From Deinococcus aquiradiocola (GTDB taxonomy: Bacteria > Deinococcota > Deinococci > Deinococcales > Deinococcaceae), in the NCBI RefSeq assembly GCF_014646915.1, contig NZ_BMOE01000011.1:1-64000 (forward strand): a stretch of 64,000 nucleotides of DNA, written 5' to 3'. Below are positions 1-8,682 of the stretch, piece by piece. The position numbers and the translations under genes were made by a program. Under the pieces are notes generated by a model. That model ran no database searches and was not told the DNA's origin. It saw nothing but the letters and a program-made list of their open reading frames with translations. Each line of letters starts with the position of its first letter. The stretch's first letter is position 1.

Positions 1-119
1 CCGAAGTGATCCGCGATCTGCTGATTGGTGTGTCCGCCGGCCTGAATCATGTCCAGTGCAGCGAGTCGCCGTTCTTCGAGCTGGGGGCGGGTGTACCTGG
101 AGGGGTGCCAGGGTGCCAT
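1..119 (-). CDS. IS630-family-like transposase, N-terminal part (cut by window edge)
   Basis: A minus-strand reading begins at ATG 119 and runs off the left edge after 39 complete codons. The visible protein starts MAPWHPSRYT, continues with an Arg/Glu/Leu-rich helix and then a helix-turn-helix-like stretch (GGHTNQQIADHFG). This is the usual look of the DNA-binding head of IS630/Tc1-mariner transposases, which are common in Deinococcus. The catalytic DDE domain would lie outside the window, so intactness cannot be judged. It sits directly after the 3' end of the polysaccharide operon, a typical place for an insertion sequence. The exact inverted-repeat end between 120 and 203 could not be assigned. 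Confidence 0.7.
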   Translation of the reverse strand, partial: MAPWHPSRYTRPQLEERRLAALDMIQAGGHTNQQIADHF

Positions 120-173
120 GTCCCAGCCAGTGTAGCAACCTGAATTTCTACCGGTCTCAATAGTTCCAGCCTA

Positions 174-207
174 CTAACGCTCATAGCGAGCCGTGATTAA
201 ACGTTAG
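174..207 (-). terminator. Possible terminator hairpin at the end of the polysaccharide operon
   Basis: CTAAC (174-178) pairs with GTTAG (203-207), with an inner GCTC/GAGC stem around a 5-base loop. It overlaps the stop codon of the epimerase gene and has no clear U-tract, so termination is only plausible. The rest of 120-203 shows no gene and presumably contains the end of the insertion sequence. Confidence 0.3.
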
Positions 208-752
208 CCCATGTCTTCGGCCCAGAGGTCATCCCCGAAGTGGTTCCAGGGGAGTCGGCCTTCGTTGGGGTCGGTGATGTCGAACTGGGCGTCCATGGTG
301 TACAGGAGGGTGGCGCCCTGTTCGCCGGCCTGGTATCCGTGCGCGACGCCGCTGGGGATGTGCAACATCATGGGCTGCTCACCGCTGAAGACGAGCTTGC
401 GTTTCACGCCGAGGGTGGGGCTGCCCTCGCGGCAGTCGACGAGCCAGATCATGAGCTGGCCCTGCAGGACGCACCAGATCTCGTTCTGTTCCTGTTTGAC
501 GTGGATGTGGAAGGCGTTGATGCGTTTCGGGGCGGCCCAGGAAACGCTGATCTGGCGGGGCGTGAGCTGCCCGGGGAGGCCCTGCACGCCGTGCTCGTCG
601 AGGCGGACGTACTCCATGAAGGCGCCGTTCTCACTGCGGTTCTTCTTGAGGGGGTGGAACCAGACGCCGTCGATCTGGGCGGCGGCGGGGTACGTCTCGA
701 ACTTCAGTTCCTGCGCGTATTCGGGCGCGAGTTTGATGGTGTGTTCAGGCAT
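204..752 (-). CDS. rfbC: dTDP-4-dehydrorhamnose 3,5-epimerase family protein (RmlC-like)
   Basis: This 182-aa cupin protein matches the RmlC family, which epimerises dTDP-4-keto-6-deoxyglucose on the way to dTDP-rhamnose in the cytosol. The cupin core is visible: a metal/substrate-like histidine region (NAFHIHV), the EIWCVLQGQ strand, the IPSGVAHGY motif and the C-terminal [11 protein letters not shown]. The position where RmlC enzymes carry a conserved tyrosine (NYYSP) appears to read AQFD here, so a changed specificity is possible. It overlaps rfbA by 8 bases and is the last gene of the operon. Fairly sure of family, less of the exact product. Confidence 0.85.
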   Translation of the reverse strand: MPEHTIKLAPEYAQELKFETYPAAAQIDGVWFHPLKKNRSENGAFMEYVRLDEHGVQGLPGQLTPRQISVSWAAPKRINAFHIHVKQEQNEIWCVLQGQLMIWLVDCREGSPTLGVKRKLVFSGEQPMMLHIPSGVAHGYQAGEQGATLLYTMDAQFDITDPNEGRLPWNHFGDDLWAEDMG

Positions 753-1644
753 GGCGTTTCTCCTTGCTGAGCTTGATCAGGTACTTGCCGTACTGGTTCT
801 TGGCGAGTTTCTGTGCCTGTTCCAGCAGCATATCGGTGCTGATCCAGCCGTTGCGCCACGCGATCTCTTCGGGCGAGGCGATCTTGAGGCCCTGGCGGTG
901 CTCGATGGCCTGCACGAACAGGCTGGCTTCCAGCATGCTTTCGTGTGTGCCGGTGTCGAGCCACGCGAAGCCGCGCCGCATGAGTTGCACGTCGAGCAGG
1001 CCCTCGTTCAGGTACGTGCTGTTGACGTCGGTGATCTCGAGTTCGCCGCGCGGGGAGGGTTTGATGCTGCGGGCGATGTCGACGACGCGCTCGTCGTAGA
1101 AGTACAGGCCGGTGACCGCGTAGTCGGATTTCGGTTCGGCGGGCTTCTCCTCGATGGAGAGGGCCTTACCGGTGTCGTCGAAGTCGACGACGCCGTAGCG
1201 TTCCGGGTCGCTCACCTGATACGCGAACACGGTGGCGCCCTGGGGACGGCCGTTGGCGTCCTGCATCAGGTCGGAGAGGTCGTTGCCGTAGAAGATGTTG
1301 TCGCCCAGCACGAGGGCGCTGGGGTTCCCGGCGATGAAGTCCTCACCGATCAGGAAGGCCTGCGCGAGGCCGTCTGGTTTGGGCTGCACGGCGTACTGCA
1401 GGCGGATGCCCCACTGTGAACCGTCGCCGAGCAGCTGCCGGAAGCGGGGGGTGTCTTCGGGCGTGCTGATGATCAGGATGTCCTGCATGCCGCCCAGCAT
1501 CAGGGTGGTGAGCGGGTAGTAGATCATCGGCTTGTCGTAGATGGGCAGCAGTTGTTTACTGACGGCGAGCGTGGCCGGGTACAGGCGCGTGCCGGACCCG
1601 CCCGCCAGGATGATGCCGCGGCGGGACGTGGTGAACGCCGTCAT
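745..1644 (-). CDS. rfbA: Glucose-1-phosphate thymidylyltransferase (short form)
   Basis: The 299-aa product joins dTTP and glucose-1-phosphate to dTDP-glucose, the first step of dTDP-deoxysugar synthesis. It has the nucleotidyltransferase signature [11 protein letters not shown] near residue 15, the [17 protein letters not shown] block, LGDNIFYG near 110 and the [13 protein letters not shown] motif near 220, at the usual RmlA length. ATG 1644 is chosen because it forms an ATGA overlap with the rfbB stop, whereas longer readings run into rfbB. Its partner downstream is rfbC. A second, longer family member is encoded at 14833. Confidence 0.95.
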   Translation of the reverse strand: MTAFTTSRRGIILAGGSGTRLYPATLAVSKQLLPIYDKPMIYYPLTTLMLGGMQDILIISTPEDTPRFRQLLGDGSQWGIRLQYAVQPKPDGLAQAFLIGEDFIAGNPSALVLGDNIFYGNDLSDLMQDANGRPQGATVFAYQVSDPERYGVVDFDDTGKALSIEEKPAEPKSDYAVTGLYFYDERVVDIARSIKPSPRGELEITDVNSTYLNEGLLDVQLMRRGFAWLDTGTHESMLEASLFVQAIEHRQGLKIASPEEIAWRNGWISTDMLLEQAQKLAKNQYGKYLIKLSKEKRHA

Positions 1645-2678
1645 TGCTGACTGGTCCCCGCGAGGCGTTCGGCGTACTGGCGGTTGTAGTACTCGCGGAA
1701 CTCGCCGCTGCGGATCGGTTCCCACCACCAGCGGTTGTCCACGTACCACTTCGCGGCCTCCGCGACGGCCTGTCTGGGATCGTACTTCGGTTCCCAGCCG
1801 AGCGCGCGGAGCTTATCGACGTTCATGCTGTAGCGGCGGTCGTGGCCGGGGCGGTCCGTCACGTGCTTCACGAGGCTGTGGTCCTTGCCGAGGGTGTCGA
1901 GCACGATGTCCACCATTTCCAGGTTCGTCATCTCGCGTCCGGTCCCGACGTTGTACACCTCGCCGATCACGCCCTTCAGGAGGACCGTCTCAATGCCGGT
2001 GCAGTGGTCGTACACGTGCGCGTAGTCACGCATCTGCAGGCCGTCACCGTACACGGGCAGCGGCTCGCCCAGGATGGCGTTCGTGCTGAAGAGCGGCACG
2101 GCCTTCTCCGGGTACTGGTACGGCCCGACATTGTTCGCGCCGCGCGTGATCGTCACGGGAATGCCGTACGTGATCGCGTACGCCTGCACCAGCTGATCGG
2201 CGGCCGCCTTGCTTGCCGCGTACGGGCTGCGCGGGGCAAGCTCGTCCGTCTCCACGCTCTGGTGGTTGTCCTTGATGTGGCCGTACACCTCGTCGGTGCT
2301 GATGTGATGCAGCCGGATCCCGAGCTCACGCGCCACCTCCAGCAGCACGTGCGTGCCGCGCACGTTCGTGTCCGTGAACACCAGCGGCCCCAGAATGCTC
2401 TGGTCCACGTGCGTCTCCGCCGCGAAGTTCACGATCAGGTCGATGCCCTCGTCCTGGCAGGTCTTACGCACCAGATCCTGATCGCCGATATCCCCCACCA
2501 CCAGCGACACGTTCGCGGTGTCCCACAGGTCGTGCAGGTTCTCCTTACGTCCCGCATACGTCAGCTTGTCGTACACCACGACCCGGCTCTCCGGATGCTG
2601 CGCCAGCCAGTACCGCACGAAATTACTCCCGATAAACCCGCAACCGCCCGTCACCAACAGATTCTTGATTTCGCTCAT
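1641..2678 (-). CDS. rfbB: dTDP-glucose 4,6-dehydratase
   Basis: This 345-aa short-chain dehydrogenase-fold enzyme converts dTDP-glucose to dTDP-4-keto-6-deoxyglucose. It shows the NAD-binding [14 protein letters not shown] at residues 11-24, [10 protein letters not shown], the active-site TDEVYGH region, [12 protein letters not shown] (YxxxK) and [25 protein letters not shown] lies 7 bases before ATG 2678. It follows the GT2 gene by 3 bases and overlaps rfbA by 4. No rmlD reductase gene is in the window, so rhamnose completion needs a gene elsewhere or the end product is another deoxysugar. Confidence 0.97.
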   Translation of the reverse strand: MSEIKNLLVTGGCGFIGSNFVRYWLAQHPESRVVVYDKLTYAGRKENLHDLWDTANVSLVVGDIGDQDLVRKTCQDEGIDLIVNFAAETHVDQSILGPLVFTDTNVRGTHVLLEVARELGIRLHHISTDEVYGHIKDNHQSVETDELAPRSPYAASKAAADQLVQAYAITYGIPVTITRGANNVGPYQYPEKAVPLFSTNAILGEPLPVYGDGLQMRDYAHVYDHCTGIETVLLKGVIGEVYNVGTGREMTNLEMVDIVLDTLGKDHSLVKHVTDRPGHDRRYSMNVDKLRALGWEPKYDPRQAVAEAAKWYVDNRWWWEPIRSGEFREYYNRQYAERLAGTSQQ

Positions 2679-2681
2679 ACA

Positions 2682-3605
2682 TCACTCCTTGTGCTGATCC
2701 CAATGATAGCTGTGCATGCTCATCCGTTTCTTCACGGATAACGGAAGGAAACGGTGGCGCTTGCCGAGCTGGAACGCCGTGAACTTCACGGCGGCCTCCG
2801 CGACCACCAACGGAATCAGCGCTGGTCGTCCACGGCTCAGTACGTAGCGGACCTGCTCTCGCACAAAGCGCAGTCCCTCACCGCCGACAGCCGCTCCATC
2901 CAGCATGCTTCCCGCATCCGCAAAAAACGCGCCGACATCGAAGTTCCGGCGGAACTGCTGTTTCAGCGTGTAGTCGTGCGAGTGAACCACCTCCGACTCC
3001 GCCACGTATTTGATGCTGTAGCCAGCCCGCAAGATCTTGGCGGCCATCATCATGTCCTCGTTCATGATCACGTTGTCCGGAAATCCACCCAGTTCCCAGA
3101 AGACGTCTGCACGAACGGCCGAGCACACATTCGAGAAAAAGAACGCCTTGACGCCCATTGCAGGGATATCCTGACGATCGCGCACGCGACTTATGGAAGG
3201 GTAATTGAAATCCCTTGAAAACTGCTCCAGCAGCGAAGCTCCCGGTCGCGGCAGCTGGCGCGCGAACGTCGCTACAGCTTCGCCAGTTCGAATCGGCTCA
3301 ACCAGTTTCTCGAGCCACCCTGAATCATGCGGGACAGCGTCTTGAGTCATAAAGACCAATACATCAGCGCCGGATTGTGAGGCCAGTTTCGCTCCTAGAT
3401 TTCTTGTGCCTCCGTGATTAAATTCGTCTTGGGAAATGTTAAAAAATTCCGTATTTACGTATAATTCTTTGCTAGTAAAAATTAAACTTTGATCAGATTC
3501 AATTATTTTTATATAAGGCTTTAGATTACTGGCTCGAGAATAATCGATTATTTTCCAAATTTTTTTGTCGGGCTTATAAACCGGAATAACGACGAAAATT
3601 TTCAT
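2682..3605 (-). CDS. Family 2 glycosyltransferase, probable rhamnosyltransferase (mosaic gene)
   Basis: The 307-aa protein is a GT-A fold transferase: N-terminal VVIPVYKPD, the NHGGTRNLGA motif and MTQDAVPHD (DXD-like) typical of RfbF/WbbL-like rhamnosyltransferases, then MNEDMMMAAKILRAG (ED motif). It should add a sugar to the lipid-linked repeat unit at the cytoplasmic membrane face. The reading is intact, but roughly the first 65-75 codons are AT-rich like the upstream island while the rest is GC-rich, so the gene looks recombinant. It overlaps the upstream GT2 gene by ATGA. Confidence 0.88.
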   Translation of the reverse strand: MKIFVVIPVYKPDKKIWKIIDYSRASNLKPYIKIIESDQSLIFTSKELYVNTEFFNISQDEFNHGGTRNLGAKLASQSGADVLVFMTQDAVPHDSGWLEKLVEPIRTGEAVATFARQLPRPGASLLEQFSRDFNYPSISRVRDRQDIPAMGVKAFFFSNVCSAVRADVFWELGGFPDNVIMNEDMMMAAKILRAGYSIKYVAESEVVHSHDYTLKQQFRRNFDVGAFFADAGSMLDGAAVGGEGLRFVREQVRYVLSRGRPALIPLVVAEAAVKFTAFQLGKRHRFLPLSVKKRMSMHSYHWDQHKE

Positions 3606-4321
3606 ATTTTCCTCGATTTTCTATACATTGCTATCAAAACTTGACCGATAACCGAAGATCGCTTTCGAATAATTGATGTTATATCACCGCGTTTCATTGA
3701 AGTAACGTTATTCGAATGTCTCCTATACAATATGAGTGGTTCATTTACTAGAACAAATGAATCCATTACTAAAGATACGACCCCTATCCACTGATCGTGC
3801 ATATTTATATTACTAGGAAACGGTAGTATTTTCGACTTAATTTTTTTATCAAACGCCATACAGCACCCGATAAAGAAGTTTTTATACATGGCTCCCAACA
3901 AGTTTCGACTTACATTACGAGATTTTAAGAAAGTTTCCTCACATTTCCCATTTTCATTTAAAATATAAGCGTCGGATAGACAAACCATTTTCTCTGAACT
4001 TCTCATAGCAGAAAGCATTTTCACAATCTTACCGGGCAACCATATATCATCTTGATCGGACAAAAATATGTAATCTCCGGTCGAATATTCTATAGCCTTT
4101 GCAAAGCTTTTTAAAACTCCTAAATTTTTCTCGTTTTTAATTACTTTTATGCGAATATCTTTGAAAGACTCTATTACGGCAACCGTATTGTCTTTTGAAT
4201 TATCATCAACTATAATTATCTCATCTTGACTACTGATTTGGAGAATGATACTTCTTATCTGGGAACCAATATATTTTTCTCCGTTATAAGACGCCATACA
4301 CACAGATACTTTAGGTTTCAT
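3602..4321 (-). CDS. Family 2 glycosyltransferase
   Basis: A 239-aa GT-A transferase with SVCMASYNGEKYI at the N-terminus, IIIVDDNSKDNT, FLSDQDDIWLPGK (DXD metal site) near residue 91 and NMHDQWIG near 173, the layout of WcaA/RfbG-type GT2 enzymes that build capsule or O-antigen repeat units. No membrane segment is obvious, so it is probably a peripheral inner-face enzyme. Codon use is strongly AT-rich, unlike the flanking chromosome. Both ends overlap neighbours by 4 bases, so translation is coupled. Acceptor and donor sugars cannot be read from the sequence. Confidence 0.9.
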   Translation of the reverse strand: MKPKVSVCMASYNGEKYIGSQIRSIILQISSQDEIIIVDDNSKDNTVAVIESFKDIRIKVIKNEKNLGVLKSFAKAIEYSTGDYIFLSDQDDIWLPGKIVKMLSAMRSSEKMVCLSDAYILNENGKCEETFLKSRNVSRNLLGAMYKNFFIGCCMAFDKKIKSKILPFPSNINMHDQWIGVVSLVMDSFVLVNEPLILYRRHSNNVTSMKRGDITSIIRKRSSVIGQVLIAMYRKSRKI

Positions 4322-5151
4322 GCTACCCTCTTCGCGCCCATTTTGCCACGTATAGCGTCAGAGGTAGCGACAGCGATACAACGAATTTTCTCAAATCTCT
4401 GATGTTCTACAATCAGAATTTTTGCTATCTCCGAAATTGATCTGATTATCTCTCTACCACACCACACTGGGTGCTTATTAAAATGTTTCAGGATGATATA
4501 AATCCTATTTCTAAACATATAATATCTTCTGATAACAGAGTGATTAGATGATGATATTTTTATACCCAAAATATTTTTCGCTATTGGATTACCCAAAGAC
4601 TGAATCAAACTTGCATCTCTGTTTATCGAAAGCTTCATCCCGTTGTTTAGTAGCGTGAGACAATAATCAAAATCAACGTAATCAATAAACAAATTTTCAT
4701 CTAATTGTATTTTTTGACACATAAGCATTCTGATGACTGAGCCAGAGGTGATGATTCTTGTATTATCCGTATCGTTTAAAACAATTCCACTGCCATCCTC
4801 AAGAATTACGGGACCCGACAAGGCAACAGAAGGATGCACGTCCATAAATTTGATCATCTTTTCGACAAAATTGTCCTCAATTTTGCTATCTTGATCAAGA
4901 ATAACTAAATACTCGCAGCTGTCTTGAATTATTTCGATAGTTTTGTTTATAGCAACAGCTATTCCATCGTTTACGGAGTTACCTATTAAAATGATATGCT
5001 CTTTTTTATCCATTGAAAAGACATTACTGTTACACCAAACATAAAGTTTATCAAACTGACTTGAGTTTTTAATTGCTAAACTCACCTGCTCATCTGTAGG
5101 GTGATAAAATATCACAAGTCCGTAAACCTTTTTATTTAGATTATTGCGCAT
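4318..5151 (-). CDS. Family 2 glycosyltransferase (rhamnosyltransferase-like)
   Basis: This 277-aa protein has GLVIFYHPTDEQ at the start, NDGIAVAINKTIE, the LVILDQDSKIED metal-binding motif near residue 97 and IDYVDFDYCLTLLNNG near 155. These are the spacing and motifs of RfbN-like dTDP-rhamnosyltransferases (the DQDS and DFD/WCxR-type blocks). A C-terminal YYMFRNRIYIILKHF stretch is typical of that group. It lies in the AT-rich core, overlaps the polymerase gene by 11 bases and the next GT2 gene by ATGA. Rhamnose as donor fits the neighbouring rfbBAC genes but is inference. Confidence 0.87.
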   Translation of the reverse strand: MRNNLNKKVYGLVIFYHPTDEQVSLAIKNSSQFDKLYVWCNSNVFSMDKKEHIILIGNSVNDGIAVAINKTIEIIQDSCEYLVILDQDSKIEDNFVEKMIKFMDVHPSVALSGPVILEDGSGIVLNDTDNTRIITSGSVIRMLMCQKIQLDENLFIDYVDFDYCLTLLNNGMKLSINRDASLIQSLGNPIAKNILGIKISSSNHSVIRRYYMFRNRIYIILKHFNKHPVWCGREIIRSISEIAKILIVEHQRFEKIRCIAVATSDAIRGKMGAKRVA

Positions 5152-6454
5152 CCGTTTTCCTTTTTTCGACTATGTAAATTACAACCAGGCCTACTATAAT
5201 TGCTTTTCCAGCAGTCTGAAAGTAATTGACAAAAGGAGAATTCAACATCCAGCCGCATGCCACGACATACAAATATACACGGTAATAAGTGGATTTTAAG
5301 TAACTTGACAAGGTTACCAGCAACATAAGCAATGTCGGTAGTATTAACCCCAATACCTTGCCATAATCTTTAATAAAAGATAAATATCCTGTACTTGCAT
5401 TGTAAGTTGCATTATATCCAAAAATATACGAGTTTGTTTCTCCTGACGTGTCAAAAATATTTTCCTGAATGCTAAAATCTATGCCAAGCTTCCTTATAAA
5501 TGTTATAAGCGGTCCAAAAGTATTCAAACCGTAGCCATAATTCTCAGCCAGGCTTGTACTGTTGTACTTATCCTTCAAATTGTTCATACTGGTATATATA
5601 TATAGATAGTTTGACACGATGGCAATGTTAAATTGGTTATTCTGTATTTTTAAATTATATCTACTTTTAATTATGTTAAACGAAGTTTCCGCTCCGTTGT
5701 CTCTGCTCAAAGAGATAAAATTGGCAGAAGATAGTAATAAAGCGATCAGCAATATGTTTCTGACACTAAATACTTTCTTTATTTTGGAAATTAGAAATGG
5801 GTTAAAGAACAAGGTTGGCAAAATAATAGAAATATATATAACAACCGGCGTTCTAGAGAAGTTGAATAGGCCCAACAATAACGCCAGTAGTCCGATACTT
5901 ACTATATAAAATATATCACTTTTGTTTTTAGCTTTTAATACAATAATAAACAGAGCAGGGACATATATGTATCCGACGTACTCTACCAGTGAATATAATA
6001 AAGGCGCACCTTCATAAGAATACTTAAATTTTTCGATTCTAATACTCGATGAACTACTAAAAAAATCTATAATATTCATTCCTGCAAATACGTAAACGTT
6101 GTATAAGCAGGCTACACATATCGATATAACAGAGAGATAAAACAAACTGGCGTTCTTAGCTCTCAAATCGGGCAAAAATTCCCTTCTACTATAAACATTC
6201 GTCGGCACAAGGGTGACTAATAAACTTCCAACAAGCGAAACTATATAAATATAATTCAGATTTCCCAAATTCGGAAATTTGTTCTTAAATATTAGTACTT
6301 CGCCTAAGTAATATAACAAAAATACAGCGCTCCACGTTATAGCATTTGCACTGATTAATAGCTTTGACGAATTATACTTACTGCTTTTCAGAAAACCTAG
6401 CATAAGAATTATAGAGGAAAAAAGAGCAAAAAAACTCATCGCAATGTCAAACAT
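5141..6454 (-). CDS. Wzy-like oligosaccharide repeat-unit polymerase
   Basis: A 437-aa, very hydrophobic protein with roughly ten membrane segments and one large loop (about residues 240-350), the general form of Wzy polymerases that join lipid-linked repeats outside the inner membrane. Wzy proteins diverge too far for motif proof, so the call rests on topology and on the adjacent flippase, initiating transferase and Wzz. ATG 6454 is preferred; a TTG at 6463 would add three residues. It overlaps the upstream glycosyltransferase by 8 bases. Base composition is among the most AT-rich in the window. Confidence 0.75.
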   Translation of the reverse strand: MFDIAMSFFALFSSIILMLGFLKSSKYNSSKLLISANAITWSAVFLLYYLGEVLIFKNKFPNLGNLNYIYIVSLVGSLLVTLVPTNVYSRREFLPDLRAKNASLFYLSVISICVACLYNVYVFAGMNIIDFFSSSSSIRIEKFKYSYEGAPLLYSLVEYVGYIYVPALFIIVLKAKNKSDIFYIVSIGLLALLLGLFNFSRTPVVIYISIILPTLFFNPFLISKIKKVFSVRNILLIALLLSSANFISLSRDNGAETSFNIIKSRYNLKIQNNQFNIAIVSNYLYIYTSMNNLKDKYNSTSLAENYGYGLNTFGPLITFIRKLGIDFSIQENIFDTSGETNSYIFGYNATYNASTGYLSFIKDYGKVLGLILPTLLMLLVTLSSYLKSTYYRVYLYVVACGWMLNSPFVNYFQTAGKAIIVGLVVIYIVEKRKTDAQ

Positions 6455-7514
6455 TCTTGCCAATCACGTCCTCAATTTCCTTTGTTCTGTTTTCCCAGGT
6501 ATTTTCTTTGATAAAATCGAGCTTTTCTAGATCGCTACCTTTCGCAGGAGGAGTGCTTTCTACCAGAAGACACAACTCTTCATAAGTCTTATAAAAGTAT
6601 ACAAATTTTTCAAACCTAAATATTTCTTCATAATAGATGGAGAAAACTGGCTTGTTAAAACATATATATTCGTAAAGTTTTACTGGATCAACACCATAAA
6701 TTAACTCACTAAGCTTAAAAGGCATAATTAGAGCATCCGCTTTACCAGCGTAAACCATCATAGATTCATGATCCATGGGGCCCGTATAGATAAGATTCTC
6801 CTCTTTTGGAAGATCTACTTCTGATGGTCCTATTAAAACTATTTTAATTTTTTTTCTAGAGCTTTGAAGCAAAGTCTGGATAGCTCCAAAGTCGAACCAT
6901 TCAGCGATAGCACCGAAATACACTATAGTGTAGTAGAGATCAGATTCGGGAAGCATCGAATAGAAATTATGGAATTTTGATGCAATGCTCTGAGACAATC
7001 CGTTTCGTACAAGACTAACATTCAAATTACTGCCGTACCTTTCAGCTATTTTCTTTTTCAGATAATTACTGGAAACGATCACAGTGGAAACTGAACAAGC
7101 TAGATCCTCAGTTTCAATCAAAAAATTTCTGTCCTTCCGATTACCGTGAAATTCCACATGATCGTCCATACAATCATATATAATAGGAATTCCAAGATGA
7201 TAAACGTACTGTACTAAACCTGGATGGCAAATCCAAATCACATCATATTTTTTTCTCTTGTGCAAGATATAAACATACGCTGTATTGATCACGATATCCA
7301 AAAACCGCATCGGGTAATGCCTTTTTTTTGGAATCGGAATGAGACGCTTGGGTTTTATACGATCAGATTTATTCTCTAACCTTTTAAATCGCCTAAGACT
7401 AGTTTCATATCTCACATCTACTTTATTGCCCGCGCTTTCTAACTCTTCTGCTATAAAATGTGGCCTCTGCTTGATCCATCCCCATTCTATGTGCATTAGG
7501 TAAAGAATTTTCAT
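6447..7514 (-). CDS. Glycosyltransferase, GT-B type, TuaH-like
   Basis: The 355-aa protein begins MKILYLMHIEWGWIKQRPH, the 'W..IKQRPH' opening seen in TuaH-like glycosyltransferases. The C-terminal half has the GT-B pattern YFGAIAEWFDF, IVLIGP, YTGPMDHESMMVYAGKADALIMPF and DPVKLYEYICFNKPVFS, the last being the usual donor-sugar site. It is cytoplasmic and probably works on the lipid-linked repeat. GGAGC precedes ATG 7514, one base after the flippase stop. The gene is AT-rich and belongs to the variable core of the locus. The sugar is unknown. Confidence 0.82.
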   Translation of the reverse strand: MKILYLMHIEWGWIKQRPHFIAEELESAGNKVDVRYETSLRRFKRLENKSDRIKPKRLIPIPKKRHYPMRFLDIVINTAYVYILHKRKKYDVIWICHPGLVQYVYHLGIPIIYDCMDDHVEFHGNRKDRNFLIETEDLACSVSTVIVSSNYLKKKIAERYGSNLNVSLVRNGLSQSIASKFHNFYSMLPESDLYYTIVYFGAIAEWFDFGAIQTLLQSSRKKIKIVLIGPSEVDLPKEENLIYTGPMDHESMMVYAGKADALIMPFKLSELIYGVDPVKLYEYICFNKPVFSIYYEEIFRFEKFVYFYKTYEELCLLVESTPPAKGSDLEKLDFIKENTWENRTKEIEDVIGKNV

Positions 7515-7515
7515 A

Positions 7516-8682
7516 TTAGCTCCTTCGTCTCAAGAAAATCCACAAAACCGCAAAAGCTATGAAGCACTCCGATATAAGAATTGAATAGCTGACATCTCGC
7601 AAAGTAGTCCCGTAAGAGTGTAGTGACAAAAATCCGGCACCCAAAATAATCGCAACGATATATATTTGAACGTACAAACGAGACATTCCTTCAACTATCA
7701 GGTAAGTGACACCAAAGTAACCAGCAGTAACAGCAGCCAGCCCCCATAAGACGAAAGATGAATACAATATATTATATCCAATTTTGACGTCGCCAAAATT
7801 TATTCCTAAAATGCTTAACGAAATAGGAATTGCGATTGCCATGGATAAATATACTGCGCATATCAATAACCATACCGAAAATAGTTTTTTATACTTCGCC
7901 TCTCCTTTATTTTTAGAAACAAAATAAGGTGTTAAGTTTGCCACTACACTTGTATATAACGCAATAACAGATCTAACAACTCTATCATAGACTGTGAGTA
8001 CACCAAAAGAGGCTGGATCTAAAAAAATTTTTGCTAAAAAAATATGAAAATTACCGGCAAAGAAACCGAGTATATTTATAATAAAACTCGGAAAATCTTT
8101 CATAAAATATGCGAATATCGAACCTTCTCTTGTATAATTCATTAATTTAATTTGGTAAAGGGTGGCAAAAAAATTAAATATACCCTGAAAAGCTATCGAG
8201 ATCACATAGCATAGCAAAGCCGAATAAAGATCCATTTTTATAATTAAAATCATCAGAAGAAACACACTTTTAGACAGTACCGTCGAATAAAGAATAGGAA
8301 GAGTCCTCTCTATGGCTGTGAGGAAGAATTGCGTATTGAGGCAGTAAAATATTATATATATAGCAAAACAAGCGGTTATCTTTGGGGGAGTCATTTCAAA
8401 AACTACCAAGACCGTCACTGTTAGCATCAGTGTTATTAATCCCAGCAAAAGTCTCGCGATAACCGGTGAATATGAATGGGTTTTAACTACGTGAACAATC
8501 CCGTAGGTTGAAAAATTATAATCAATAACTGTAGATAAGACAGAAAAGGTGGTAACATAAAATATGTATTTTCCATAATCTCCGGTTCCCATGTGACTCA
8601 AAAGCAGCGGGATCGATAGTATAGGAACCAGGGCATTCAAAATATACGATACGCTTGAAAAAAATACATTTTTGGCAAACAT
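7516..8682 (-). CDS. Wzx-like polysaccharide flippase
   Basis: A 388-aa membrane protein with about ten to twelve hydrophobic segments. Its N-terminus (NVFFSSVSYILNALVPILSIPLLLSHMGTGDYGKY) has the pattern of Wzx/RfbX flippases of the MOP superfamily, where the first two helices are joined by a G-x-x-x-Y/F-G element. It would move the undecaprenyl-linked repeat across the inner membrane for the Wzy polymerase. It is slightly short for a Wzx (often 400-480 aa). ATG 8682 directly follows the stop of the initiating transferase gene. The AT-rich composition marks it as part of the exchanged core. Confidence 0.82.
   Translation of the reverse strand: MFAKNVFFSSVSYILNALVPILSIPLLLSHMGTGDYGKYIFYVTTFSVLSTVIDYNFSTYGIVHVVKTHSYSPVIARLLLGLITLMLTVTVLVVFEMTPPKITACFAIYIIFYCLNTQFFLTAIERTLPILYSTVLSKSVFLLMILIIKMDLYSALLCYVISIAFQGIFNFFATLYQIKLMNYTREGSIFAYFMKDFPSFIINILGFFAGNFHIFLAKIFLDPASFGVLTVYDRVVRSVIALYTSVVANLTPYFVSKNKGEAKYKKLFSVWLLICAVYLSMAIAIPISLSILGINFGDVKIGYNILYSSFVLWGLAAVTAGYFGVTYLIVEGMSRLYVQIYIVAIILGAGFLSLHSYGTTLRDVSYSILISECFIAFAVLWIFLRRRS

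Noticed and set aside
1641..1749. Extended N-terminus of rfbA starting at 1749
   Set aside because: The extra 35 residues overlap rfbB and are unlike any nucleotidyltransferase start; ATG 1644 gives the family N-terminus and an ATGA overlap.
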